NCBI GenBank assembly: GCA_949282745.1
Contig: CASDQM010000017.1
Span: forward strand, 1 to 43,503
Source of the DNA: an uncultured Sutterella sp.
Lineage (GTDB): Bacteria; Pseudomonadota; Gammaproteobacteria; Burkholderiales; Burkholderiaceae_F
Length of the DNA: 43,503 nt
Direction: 5' to 3'
Positions 30,892 through 38,491 of the stretch are shown here, piece after piece. The notes below the pieces were generated by a model that searched no databases, had not been told where the DNA came from, and saw only the letters and a program-made list of their open reading frames with translations. The position numbers were made by a program, and so were the translations under genes. How positions within the stretch are numbered: position 1 is the first letter of the stretch; the number at the start of each line of letters is the position of its first letter.

Positions 30892-31335
30892 TCAGAGGGG
30901 GCGCTCCAGGATGACCATGTCGACGAGCAGCACGCCTGCGTCCACGATCGGTTTTTCGTAGTTGTCGGCGAAGAACCGCGGGATGCGGCCGACACGGACA
31001 AATCCGAGCTTCTCATAGAAAGGCAACGTCGCGGGACTTTCTCCCGTGCCTACGCGCAGAGCGCAATGGCTTCCTTTGTACTTCTGCGCGACAAATTCGA
31101 TCAGCGCGCTCGCATACCCTTTCCCTTGTTCGGACGGCAGAGTCGCCAGATTCTTGATTTCGAGGACGCCCCCACCCTCGTCCGTCACGACGCACTCGCT
31201 CTTGACGCCGCCGTCGTCGAGCACGTACATCGTGCCGCGCTCGAGATAGCGGTCAACCATCCGCTCCTCTTCGTCCGCAAGGAGGAGAAGCGGCAGAAAC
31301 CGTTTCTTGTTTTCCGTAACTTTTCGGATTTCCAT
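30892..31335 (-). CDS. GNAT-family N-acetyltransferase bracketed by palindromes
   Basis: 147 residues, cytoplasmic. The acetyl-CoA site is 'LATLPSEQGKGYASALIEF' (Q-x-x-G-K-G-Y/G-A), followed by 'RVGTGESPATLPFYEKLGF', the usual GNAT C-terminal motif, and a last strand 'FADNYEKPIVDAGVLLVDMV'. The N-terminus (MEIRKVTENKKRFLPLLLLADEEERMVDRYL) is longer than minimal GNATs. It stands alone. A 30-bp near-palindrome sits across its predicted promoter and a related stem-loop lies behind it. Substrate unknown; the tight operator suggests an inducible or autoregulated gene. Confidence 0.82.
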   Translation of the reverse strand: MEIRKVTENKKRFLPLLLLADEEERMVDRYLERGTMYVLDDGGVKSECVVTDEGGGVLEIKNLATLPSEQGKGYASALIEFVAQKYKGSHCALRVGTGESPATLPFYEKLGFVRVGRIPRFFADNYEKPIVDAGVLLVDMVILERPL

Positions 31336-31373
31336 GACGTCCGCGCTCGTTCGAGGTTGGTTAGTGAAATAGC

Positions 31374-31403
31374 GTTCGCGAAGAGAACGTTCTCTACGCG
31401 AAC
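31374..31403 (-). promoter_or_regulatory. 30-bp near-palindrome with AGAACGTTCT core, likely operator of the GNAT gene
   Basis: Positions match the reverse complement at 28 of 30 bases, centred on AACGTT. A minus-strand TATTAT (31404-31409) abuts it and a TTGCTT (31425-31430) lies 15 bp further, so the palindrome would cover the transcription start of the GNAT gene. Confidence 0.6.
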
Positions 31404-31744
31404 ATAATATCGTCCCCGACCCGAAAGCAACTGTCCGCCATCGAACCCCACTTGATAGTTCCGAGCAATCGCCACCATTGCCTTTTCTCTTCGGTTCCCT
31501 TGAACCGGTGTTTCACATTCCCTACTACTTTCGTCGGGTATTAGACGAAAGCTATTCTGCGGGAAGATTTTATCAGTGCTTACCTACCCTCCTAAACACA
31601 AACCCTTACGCCGATTTTCCCTCCTTCGGAGGATTCGCAAACGGTCGGCCCGGACGGAAAATCAAACGTAAAGATAGGGTCTCGACATTGATTTGCATCA
31701 TGTTTTTTTTGAGAGACCGCAGGTTTCACTTTGGAGGAACAAAT
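31404..31744. other. Intergenic region upstream of the aldehyde dehydrogenase
   Basis: 341 bp without a gene. It holds an 8-bp-arm hairpin CTTTCGTC / GACGAAAG (31528-31551), a near-FNR box TTGAT-TTGC-ATCAT (31688-31701, 9 of 10 matches) 44 bp before the ATG, a run of eight T residues just after it, and a GGAGGAAC ribosome-binding site. The FNR-like box is close to the start codon, which would suit repression rather than activation. Confidence 0.45.
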
Positions 31745-33214
31745 ATGGAACGACGCAACGAATACGGTCTTCTGATCGGCGGTGAATGGGTGGCTGCGGA
31801 AGGCGGCAAGACTTCTGAAACGCGCAGTCCCGCCACGGGCGAAGTGCTCGCCCGCGTGGCCGCGGCCTCCGCCGCCGACGTCGACCGTGCGGTGAAGGCC
31901 GCCCGCGCCGCCTTTGAAGGCTGGTCGAAGACCTCGCCCGCCGAGCGCTCCGCCATTCTTCTGCGCATCGCCGACGACTTGGAAAAGGAAGCCGACTTCT
32001 TCGCGAAGATCGAATCGATGGACAACGGCAAGCCGATCCGCGAAACGTCGCTCGTCGACGTGCCGCTCTCGGTCGATCACTTCCGCTACTTTGCAGGGTG
32101 CCTGCGCGCCGAAGAAGGTAGCGCCGTGCGCATCGACAACGACACCATGAGTCTCGTCCTGCACGAACCGATCGGGGTCGTGGGTCAGATCATTCCCTGG
32201 AACTTCCCGCTCCTCATGGGCGCGTGGAAGCTCGCTCCGGCCCTTGCCGCGGGCGACACGGTCGTCATCAAGCCCTCGTCCGCCACGCCGCTTTCGCTTC
32301 TGCACCTCGCCGAAGTCATCTCGCGACACGTCCCCGCGGGCGTCGTGAACGTCATCACGGGTTCGGGCCGCACGGCGGGCGACGCCATGTTGAAGCACCC
32401 GGGCTTTGACAAGCTCGCCTTCACGGGCTCGACCGAAGTGGGCGTCGACGTCGCGAAGGCCGCGGCCGACCGTCTCATTCCCGCCACCCTCGAACTCGGC
32501 GGCAAGTCCGCGAACATTCTCTTTGCCGACTGCAACCTCGAGCGTGCGATCGAAGGCGTCCAGATCGGGATCCTCTTCAACCAGGGTCAGGTCTGCTGCG
32601 CGGGCTCGCGTCTCTTCATCGAACGCAAGATCTACGACCAGGTTCTCGAACGCCTCGCCGAAGCCTTCAAGGCCGTGAAGGTGGGCGACCCCTTGGATCC
32701 GACGACCCAGATGGGCGCGCAGATCAACGAAGCCCAGGTCGAACGCGTTCTCCGCTACGTCGAAATCGCCAAGAAGGACGGTGCACGCATTCTCGCCGGA
32801 GGCGAGCGCGCCAAGGTGCCGGGCCTCGAATCGGGCGCCTTTATGCAGCCGACCCTCATCGCCGACGTCAAGAACGATCAGTGCGTCGCGCAGGAGGAAA
32901 TCTTCGGGCCGGTCGTCGTGGCGATCCCGTTCGACACCGAAGAAGAGGTCGTCCGCATGGCCAACGACAGCGAATACGGCCTCGGCGGCGCCGTCTGGAC
33001 GCAGGACATCAACCGCGCCATGCGCGTCGCGCGTGACGTGCGCACGGGCCGCATGTGGGTGAACACCTACAACGAACTCCCCGCGCACGCCCCGTTCGGC
33101 GGCTACAAGCGCTCGGGCATCGGTCGCGAGACCCACAAGATGATGCTCGAACACTACTCGCAGGTGAAGAACATCTTCATCAGTCTCGCCGAAGGGAAGC
33201 GCGGCTTCTTCTGA
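31745..33214 (+). CDS. NAD-dependent aldehyde dehydrogenase, ExaC/AldB-like
   Basis: 489 residues, normal for the family. Catalytic Cys lies in 'FNQGQVCCAGSRLF', general-base Glu in 'TLELGGKSANI', NAD-binding 'IIPWNFPLLMGAWKLAPAL' and 'FTGSTEVG' are present, and the C-terminus 'HAPFGGYKRSGIGRETHKM' with 'LEHYSQVKNIFISL' matches acetaldehyde-type dehydrogenases (ExaC, AldB). The ATG at 31745 has GGAGG upstream; the longer open frame to 31478 lies in the promoter region. It is monocistronic. Oxidation of short-chain aldehydes to acids is likely; the exact substrate is not certain. Confidence 0.93.
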   Translation: MERRNEYGLLIGGEWVAAEGGKTSETRSPATGEVLARVAAASAADVDRAVKAARAAFEGWSKTSPAERSAILLRIADDLEKEADFFAKIESMDNGKPIRETSLVDVPLSVDHFRYFAGCLRAEEGSAVRIDNDTMSLVLHEPIGVVGQIIPWNFPLLMGAWKLAPALAAGDTVVIKPSSATPLSLLHLAEVISRHVPAGVVNVITGSGRTAGDAMLKHPGFDKLAFTGSTEVGVDVAKAAADRLIPATLELGGKSANILFADCNLERAIEGVQIGILFNQGQVCCAGSRLFIERKIYDQVLERLAEAFKAVKVGDPLDPTTQMGAQINEAQVERVLRYVEIAKKDGARILAGGERAKVPGLESGAFMQPTLIADVKNDQCVAQEEIFGPVVVAIPFDTEEEVVRMANDSEYGLGGAVWTQDINRAMRVARDVRTGRMWVNTYNELPAHAPFGGYKRSGIGRETHKMMLEHYSQVKNIFISLAEGKRGFF

Positions 33215-33260
33215 TCCCACGCGGTTCGGGTTTTTCCGCGTCGGGTCCGCGGCTTTTCGC

Positions 33261-33266
33261 TACAAT
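33261..33266 (+). promoter_or_regulatory. TACAAT -10 element upstream of rlmD
   Basis: TTCGCTACAATG, the same extended -10 context as upstream of the amino-acid ABC operon; no good -35 is seen. Confidence 0.35.
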
Positions 33267-33313
33267 GCGGATCTTTCGAATTTGGTTCGCGCCTTCGGCA
33301 CCGTACGGAGGCA

Positions 33314-34783
33314 ATGGAGAAAAGTCAAATGGCCCGACGCAAGGAAAAAACGCCCGAATACTTCACCGTCGACGTCGAACGCCTCGACCAGGAAGGTCGG
33401 GGCGTTGCTCGTCGAGACGGCAAGGTCGTCTTCATTCAGGGAGCGCTCCCCGGTGAGAACGTCACCTATGAGCGCCTTCGCAACAAAACGTCTTTTGAAG
33501 TGGGCCGCGTCACGGCCGTGCACCGCGAGTCCGTGCAGCGCGTGAAGCCCGCCTGCCCCGCCTTCGGCCACGGACCGGGCAGTTGCGGCGGCTGCGCCAT
33601 GCAGCACCTCGAAGCCCGCGCCCAGGTCGCCTACAAGGAAAAGGTCCTCCTCGACACGCTCTGGCACATCGGCAAGGTCCGTCCCGAATCGATCATTCCC
33701 CCGATCTACGGTCCGACCTGGCACTACCGCCACCGCGCCCGCCTCACGGTTCGCGACGTTCCCAAGAAGGGCGGCGTCCTCGTGGGCTTCCATGAAAAGG
33801 CGAGCTCCTACGTCTGCGACATGAAGACGTGCAAGATTCTCCCGAAGCACGTCTCCGACATGCTCGTTCCGATGCGCGAACTCGTCTCGGAACTTTCCAT
33901 TCGTCAGCGCATGCCCCAGATTGAAGTCGCCATGGGCGGCGACGGCCGCACGGCGCTTGTCTTCCGCACGCTCGAAACGCCGACGCCCGAAGACATGGAA
34001 AAGCTCCTCGCCTTCGGCGACAAGTATGGCGCCGACATTTGGCTGCAGCCCAAGGGACCGGAATCCGCGCACGCCGTTCGTCCCGAAAACGAGCATGCGT
34101 TGGGGCTCTATCTCTCCGAATTCAACGTCCGCATCGGCTTCAAGCCGACCGACTTCACGCAGGTGAACCACGCCCTGAACGAAACGATGGTGAGCCGCGC
34201 CGTGCGTCTTTTGGGCGTGGAACCCCACCACCACGTGGCGGACTTTTTCTGCGGCCTCGGGAACTTTACGCTCCCGCTCGCCCGCATGGCGAAGACCGTG
34301 ATCGGCATCGAAGGCTCCGAAGGCCTCGTCGCCCGCGCGCGTCAGGGCGCCGCCGACAACGGTCTCAAGGAAAAGACCTCCTTTACGGCCCGCAACCTCT
34401 TCACCTGGTGCGAAGCCGACTGGGACGATCTGCGCGCCCGCTACGGCACAATCGACCGCGTTCTCATCGATCCTCCGCGCGAAGGGGCGCTTGCGCTCGC
34501 GCGCACGCTCGCCGCGACGGACCACCGTCCCGAACGCGTCGTCTACGTCTCCTGCAATCCGGCGACGCTTGCGCGTGACTGCGCGATCCTTCACCACGAA
34601 GGCGGCTGGCACATCCGCGCCGCGGGGATCATGAACATGTTCCCGCACACGGGCCACGTCGAATCGATCGCCGTGCTCGAACCCGGCCCCAAGCCCGAAA
34701 AGAAGAGCGAAGAGGCCGAAGCCATCGAACGCCGCATCGAAGCCTCGGGCGACGACAAGGTGACGATGCACCTTGACGCCTGA
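33314..34783 (+). CDS. rlmD: 23S rRNA (uracil-1939-C5)-methyltransferase RlmD
   Basis: 489 residues. An N-terminal TRAM domain ('VDVERLDQEGRGVARRDGKVVFI') binds RNA. The Fe-S cysteines are in 'CPAFGHGPGSCGGC' and 'DMKTCKIL'. The SAM fold has 'VADFFCGLGNFTLPLAR', and the catalytic motif 'YVSCNPATLARD' carries the nucleophilic Cys. Length is slightly above E. coli RlmD (433) owing to a charged C-terminal tail. ATGs at 33314 and 33329 are both possible; the second has GGAG at better spacing. The gene has its own -10 and terminator. Confidence 0.92.
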   Translation: MEKSQMARRKEKTPEYFTVDVERLDQEGRGVARRDGKVVFIQGALPGENVTYERLRNKTSFEVGRVTAVHRESVQRVKPACPAFGHGPGSCGGCAMQHLEARAQVAYKEKVLLDTLWHIGKVRPESIIPPIYGPTWHYRHRARLTVRDVPKKGGVLVGFHEKASSYVCDMKTCKILPKHVSDMLVPMRELVSELSIRQRMPQIEVAMGGDGRTALVFRTLETPTPEDMEKLLAFGDKYGADIWLQPKGPESAHAVRPENEHALGLYLSEFNVRIGFKPTDFTQVNHALNETMVSRAVRLLGVEPHHHVADFFCGLGNFTLPLARMAKTVIGIEGSEGLVARARQGAADNGLKEKTSFTARNLFTWCEADWDDLRARYGTIDRVLIDPPREGALALARTLAATDHRPERVVYVSCNPATLARDCAILHHEGGWHIRAAGIMNMFPHTGHVESIAVLEPGPKPEKKSEEAEAIERRIEASGDDKVTMHLDA

Positions 34784-34802
34784 TCCCGAAGCGAACCCAA
34801 TG

Positions 34803-34840
34803 GGCCCGTCCCGATCACCGATCGGCGGCGGGCTTTTTGC
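34803..34840 (+). terminator. Terminator of rlmD
   Basis: GCCCGtcCCGATC pairs with GATCGGcgGCGGGC, followed by TTTTTG. Confidence 0.9.
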
Positions 34841-34997
34841 GTTCGTGAGTTGGCTACGCAACAAATGTTTCGATGTAGCCGCAACTGTTGCCGATCGCAA
34901 GTGGCATCCCATTTCCGCGGTCATGCCCGATAGAATGACGAACGACCGCGGCGAAACGACGCCGCACCGTTTTACCCATCCTATCGAACCGATTTCC

Positions 34998-35714
34998 ATG
35001 GCCCGCTTCGAAGTACTTTCCAGCATCGATCCCCTCCTTCGCATTTCGCTCGAACCCGGCGAGAGCGTCGCAGCCGAATCCAACGCCATGGTGGCGATGG
35101 ACGGCTCGATTTCGCTCAAGGGTGAAACCCGCGGGGGGTTCTTCAAGAGTCTCGCGCGCAAGTTCCTGAACGACGAAAACTTCTTCCAACAGTCCTTCGT
35201 CGCCGACGACGAGCCCGGCAGCGTTCTGCTCGCACCGAACCTTCCCGGCGACGTCGTGCTGCTCGACGTGGGCGAACGCCAGTACATGCTCTCCGACGGC
35301 GCCTTCCTTGCCGCCACCGACGGCGTCGAACTCGAAACGAAGACGCAGAGCCTCGGCCGCGCCCTTCTCGGCAATTCCGGCGGACTCTTTCTCATGGCGA
35401 CCCAGGGCAAAGGACAAATCGCGCTCTCGGGCTTCGGCTCCATTCAGGCGGTCGACGTGAAGCCCGGTCAGAAGCTCATCGTCGACAACGGCCACCTCGT
35501 CGCCTGGGACCGCGAACTCGACTACGAACTCTCCATCAACACGGCGCGCTCGGGCCTTCTCGGCAAGGTCCTTCACAGCCAGCTCTCGGGCGAAGGGATC
35601 GTTCTCAAATTCAAGGGCGAAGGCAAGGTGTGGGTGTGCTCGCGCAACAAGGGCGGGTTCCTCACCTGGATCTTCTCGCAGATGCCGCAGGAAAAGGCCG
35701 TCTCGAACGGCTGA
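34998..35714 (+). CDS. AIM24 / TIGR00266-family protein
   Basis: 238 residues, all-beta. Family features: 'SLEPGESVAAESNAMVAMDG' near the start, 'RKFLNDENFFQQSFVA' (the variable loop), 'VLLAPNLPGDVVLLDV', 'GGLFLMATQGKGQIALSGFG', 'VDNGHLVAWDRELDYELS' and a glycine-rich C-terminal 'SGEGIVLKFKGEGKVWVCSR'. These domains form trimeric beta barrels of unknown role; the mitochondrial relative AIM24 affects inner-membrane organisation. The ATG at 34998 is set by homology; the ORF upstream overlaps the rlmD terminator. It stands alone, with a strong terminator. No membrane segment or signal is seen. Confidence 0.88.
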   Translation: MARFEVLSSIDPLLRISLEPGESVAAESNAMVAMDGSISLKGETRGGFFKSLARKFLNDENFFQQSFVADDEPGSVLLAPNLPGDVVLLDVGERQYMLSDGAFLAATDGVELETKTQSLGRALLGNSGGLFLMATQGKGQIALSGFGSIQAVDVKPGQKLIVDNGHLVAWDRELDYELSINTARSGLLGKVLHSQLSGEGIVLKFKGEGKVWVCSRNKGGFLTWIFSQMPQEKAVSNG

Positions 35715-35739
35715 CGCGACGTCGTTGCGACACCTTCGC

Positions 35740-35764
35740 GGGGCGCCTTCGGGCGCCCCTTTCG
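35740..35764 (+). terminator. Terminator of the AIM24-family gene
   Basis: GGGGCGCC-ttcg-GGCGCCCC with a UUCG tetraloop, followed by TTTCG. Confidence 0.85.
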
Positions 35765-35829
35765 TTACGGAAAGCAACTTTCAGCTTCCGCAAAGCAAAA
35801 GGCGCGGAACCCACGTCCGCGCACGAACA

Positions 35830-35970
35830 AGAAAAAAGGGAGCGCGGCCCTGTATTTCCGCGCTCCCCAGGAGACCTGAAGATTTTTCCCGTCACGGTCC
35901 AAGCTTCGCGCCGGGTGATGTTCCGAACCGACCCCTCAGTTCTTTGTGTGGAACATCTCGTCTTCCGTTG
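35830..35970 (-). ncRNA. Candidate small RNA, about 140 nt, unrecognised family
   Basis: A strong sigma-70 promoter at 35978-36006 reads into this segment and a textbook terminator ends it: stem GGGAGCGCGG (35838-35847) with CCGCGCTCCC (35858-35867), then six T (minus strand). The only open frame inside is six codons long. The RNA would begin near 35970 and fold a first hairpin from GATGTTCC / GGAACATC (35951-35958 with 35917-35924) with a further GAAC...GTTC pairing inside, a linker with an A-rich single strand, and the terminator stem. I looked for the hallmark sequences of 6S, SRP, tmRNA and RNase P RNA and did not find them. It lies antiparallel between two plus-strand genes and is not a leader of either. 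Confidence 0.72.
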
Positions 35971-35977
35971 AGATCAA

Positions 35978-36006
35978 CTATACAGAACATGAGACGACTT
36001 CTCAAG
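35978..36006 (-). promoter_or_regulatory. Strong sigma-70 promoter of the candidate small RNA
   Basis: Minus-strand -35 TTGAGA (36001-36006), exactly 17 bp, -10 TATAGT (35978-35983). It matches the consensus at nine or ten of twelve positions. Confidence 0.75.
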
Positions 36007-36553
36007 TGATTTTCGGGCCGTGACATCCTTTTTTACATTCACTTGATCGAGCGCAACACTTTGACACCTTCTCTGAAACGAATCTTACGAAATCTTTTCC
36101 GTCTTACGGAAAACTTACAAAACCCAATGAGGAGATGGCGTTGCAGAGTGACTCGCCAAAAACAAAGCTTTCATTTACATCTTTTCCTTTAGCGTTTTGC
36201 TCTCCTTGTGACCTTCTCTTTCCGAAGCATTTTCCCTTGAATGTAAAGCGTAAGCCTCGCTTAATCGCGAGAACTATTCTCATCTAAGGAGTCGAAAACC
36301 ATCGGGTTTACCCTTTGCGTCAGGCCTTCACTCTCCCCTTTCTTAAGAAAACCCGACGACTTTCCTTGGGTTTCGCACCGAAACCTTAAGAATGTCTTCT
36401 TCCAGGCAACGGACGAAACGGTGAGAGCCGCTCTCAGATCGAACTCTCTTTTGTCGCAGCCGGCCGCAGGAAAACGACGGAACGCCATCGGCCGCAGTTT
36501 CTCTTCGAGCGTGTTAGAGTGGAAGAATCATCTCGTTTCTTTGGGAGTCGCTT
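36007..36553. other. A+T-rich intergenic region
   Basis: About 550 bp with no convincing gene and a visibly lower G+C content than its surroundings up to about 36420. Small hairpins are seen: TTTTCCG-tctta-CGGAAAA near 36096-36114, GGTTTCG-cac-CGAAACC (36369-36385) and TCGGGTTT / AAACCCGA spanning 36301-36355. They could be remnants of regulatory or mobile DNA. The end must hold the promoter of the repeat protein (GGGAG ribosome-binding site upstream of its ATG). Confidence 0.5.
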
Positions 36554-36958
36554 ATGACTCGACGCACTTTCCTCGGCCTTCTGCAGGCCGCACTCTTTGG
36601 CTCCGCCGCGGCCGTCACCCCGAAGGAGAGCAAGGCTTTTGACATCGACGAAGGCCGCCGCTACGATGCGCAGGGCCGTTATCAGGGCCGCGTCGACGAC
36701 AGCGGACGCCGCTACGACGCGCAGGGACGCTATCAGGGACGCTCGGACAAGTCGGGGCGCGTCTATGACTCGATGGGCCGCTATCAGGGCCGTGAAGATT
36801 CGTCCGGCAGACGTTACGACGCGCAGGGGCGCTATCTCGGACGCAAGGACTCGTCGGGACGGATCTACGACTCGATGGGCCGCTACCAGGGCCGCGAAGA
36901 CTCGTCCGGAAGACGATACGACGCCCAGGGCCGTTACCAAGGGCGTCGCGATGACTGA
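36554..36958 (+). CDS. Tat-exported protein made of six 17-residue YD-G-R-Y repeats (beta-flower-like)
   Basis: 134 residues. The start MTRRTFLGLLQAALFGSAAA fits a twin-arginine signal (T-R-R-T-F-L-G). After 'KESKAFDIDEG' the whole mature part is six tandem repeats of 17 residues with consensus GR-x-YD-x-x-GRYQGR-x-D-x-S. Two versions alternate, RRYDAQGRYQGR and RVYDSMGRYQGR. At DNA level the period is 51 bp. The pattern resembles small secreted proteins annotated as 5-fold beta-flower, where each repeat forms one blade; six repeats are present here. It is very rich in Arg, Asp, Tyr and Gly. It converges on metQ with a 17-bp gap. Function unknown; the Tat route implies folding before export. 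Confidence 0.82.
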   Translation: MTRRTFLGLLQAALFGSAAAVTPKESKAFDIDEGRRYDAQGRYQGRVDDSGRRYDAQGRYQGRSDKSGRVYDSMGRYQGREDSSGRRYDAQGRYLGRKDSSGRIYDSMGRYQGREDSSGRRYDAQGRYQGRRDD

Positions 36959-36975
36959 GTATTGCCGGGGCCGGC

Positions 36976-37791
36976 TTACCAGGTCGGGCGGATCGTGCCG
37001 CGGAAGGTTTCCTCCACGTAGCGCTTCGTTTCGGGCGAGCGGTAGCTTTCAACGAAGGTCTTCACCGCAGTGCTCTCGGCATTGTCGGGACGCGAGGCGA
37101 TGATGATGAGCGCGTAGGCCGCGTCAAGCGACTCGAAGGCGAAGCCTTCCTTTTCGGGCGAGAGGCCCGAGCTGATGACGTAATTCATCGGGATCACGGC
37201 CACGGCCGTGTCGTCGAGGCTTCGCGGAAGCTGCGCCGCTTCCATTTCGAGGATCTTGAGGTTCTTCGGATTTTCGACGATGTCGGCCGGAACGGCGTCG
37301 TCCTTGCGGTCGGCCTTGAGTTTGATCAGGCCCTGGGCTTCAAGAAGAAGGAGCCCGCGCCCGCCGTTCGTGGGATCGTTCGGGATCGCCACGACCGAAC
37401 CCTCGGGGATTTCAGCCACGCTCTTGATCGTCTTCGAGTAGCAACCCATGGGTTGCACGACCGCCTTCCCCACGACGCGCAGATCGGTTTTGTTCACCTT
37501 GTTGAAGTTCTGCAGGAAGGGTTCGTGCTGGTAGACGACGGCGTCGAGCGCCCCGTCGGCGAGCGAGCGGTCGGGCGAAATGTAGTCGGTGAATTCCACC
37601 ACTTCCACCGTAAGCCCCTTTTGCTTGGCGACCTCAGCCGCCTTCGTCACGATGTCGGCGTGCGGACCCGCCGTCACGCCCACGCGGATGCGGCTGGCGT
37701 CGGCCGCCTTGTCAGAGCAGCCGGCCGTGCCGAGAAGAAGAACGGAGCAAGCGGCGGCGGCCGCGAGGGAGAGAAGGTTGCGTCGTTGCAT
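36976..37791 (-). CDS. metQ: MetQ/NlpA-family methionine-binding lipoprotein
   Basis: 271 residues. A lipoprotein signal (MQRRNLLSLAAAAACSVLLL) leads to 'GTAGC' with the acylated Cys at residue 25. The mature part shows 'IRVGVTAGPHADIVTKAAEV', 'VEVVEFTDYISPDRSLADG', 'DAVVYQHEPFLQNFN' and 'VAIPNDPTNGGRGLLLLE', all characteristic of MetQ/NlpA proteins. The ATG at 37791 has GGAGG upstream. No MetN or MetI gene is adjacent, so it is an orphan binding protein, and D/L-methionine is the expected ligand. Confidence 0.93.
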   Translation of the reverse strand: MQRRNLLSLAAAAACSVLLLGTAGCSDKAADASRIRVGVTAGPHADIVTKAAEVAKQKGLTVEVVEFTDYISPDRSLADGALDAVVYQHEPFLQNFNKVNKTDLRVVGKAVVQPMGCYSKTIKSVAEIPEGSVVAIPNDPTNGGRGLLLLEAQGLIKLKADRKDDAVPADIVENPKNLKILEMEAAQLPRSLDDTAVAVIPMNYVISSGLSPEKEGFAFESLDAAYALIIIASRPDNAESTAVKTFVESYRSPETKRYVEETFRGTIRPTW

Positions 37792-37896
37792 GTTTACCTC
37801 CGGGCAGTGTTCGTTGTCGATGATTTTGATTCTGCCGCAGACCGACTTCCGAATGGGAAAGACCGTCAGGTAATACCACAACGAATGTGCAATTAG

Positions 37897-37930
37897 CGAA
37901 AACCCCGCGCTTCCGAGAACCGCGGGGTTT
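37897..37930 (-). terminator. Terminator in the metQ leader region
   Basis: Inverted repeat AACCCCGCG / CGCGGGGTT with T tracts on both sides; on the minus strand it ends bcp, and it could also work on the plus strand. Confidence 0.8.
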
Positions 37931-37959
37931 GTTTTGCCGATGAAATGGAGGTCGTTTCG

Positions 37960-38436
37960 TCAGGAGAGTTCGGCTAGGAGCGCTTCGACGTGGCCCTTGG
38001 CCTTGACGCCGCGCATCGCCTTCACGACGACGCCTTCGGGATTGATGACGAAGGTCGAGCGCTCGATCCCGAAGCATTTCTTTCCGTACATCATCTTCTC
38101 CTTCATCACGCCGTAGGCGCGGCACACGGTCTCCTCCTTGTCGGAGAGGAGCGTGATCGTGAGTTCCTGCTTCGCCTTGAAGCGGCAGTGCGAGGCGACG
38201 GAGTCGCGCGAGACGCCGAGAATGCGGTAGCCGAGCTTCGCGAAGTCGTCGGCCTTCACCGTGAAGTCGCGGGCTTCGAGCGTGCAGCCCGCCGTGCTGT
38301 CCTTGGGATAGAAGTAGAGAATCACGCCCTCTCCGCGCAGGGCGGAAAGCGTCACTTCGCCCTCGTCGGCGGGGAGCGTGAAGTCGGGGGCGACGTCGCC
38401 CTCGCCGATCGGCGCGGTTTGGATTTCTTCGGTCAT
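37960..38436 (-). CDS. bcp: Peroxiredoxin of the Bcp/PrxQ family, without the usual resolving Cys
   Basis: 158 residues, cytoplasmic thiol peroxidase. The active site 'YFYPKDSTAGCTLEARDF' contains the peroxidatic Cys51 with Thr48 and, further on, 'CRFKAKQ'. In E. coli Bcp a resolving Cys sits five residues after the peroxidatic one; here that position is Arg56. Other cysteines (in 'SHCRF', 'TVCRAYG' and 'KKCFGIERST') may resolve instead, or the enzyme may be a 1-Cys type. The remaining family features (FTLPADEGEVTLSALRG, FGIERSTFVINPEG) are normal. The gene runs opposite to the repeat protein and is followed by metQ on the same strand after a terminator. Confidence 0.9.
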   Translation of the reverse strand: MTEEIQTAPIGEGDVAPDFTLPADEGEVTLSALRGEGVILYFYPKDSTAGCTLEARDFTVKADDFAKLGYRILGVSRDSVASHCRFKAKQELTITLLSDKEETVCRAYGVMKEKMMYGKKCFGIERSTFVINPEGVVVKAMRGVKAKGHVEALLAELS

Positions 38437-38491
38437 GGGAAACTTCTCCTCTTAGAAAGGTTGTCCGTCCATTGTACGGTGGCCGACCGCG

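Noticed and set aside
31478-31744. Longer N-terminus for the aldehyde dehydrogenase
   Set aside because: The upstream in-frame codons lie in a promoter-like, non-conserved region; GGAGG before 31745 and the family start support the shorter protein.
33260-35443. 727-codon open frame opposite rlmD and the AIM24-family gene
   Set aside because: Antisense shadow crossing a terminator and a promoter; no recognisable domain.
35830-35970. 6S RNA or SRP RNA as identity of the candidate small RNA
   Set aside because: A GAGATGTTC stretch recalls 6S RNA, but the 5' and 3' ends do not pair and the central bubble is absent; the SRP GGUCAGG...GGAAGG core is absent too.
36660-36950. CRISPR array
   Set aside because: The 51-bp periodicity is in-frame coding repeats of a protein, with no constant repeat/variable spacer pattern.
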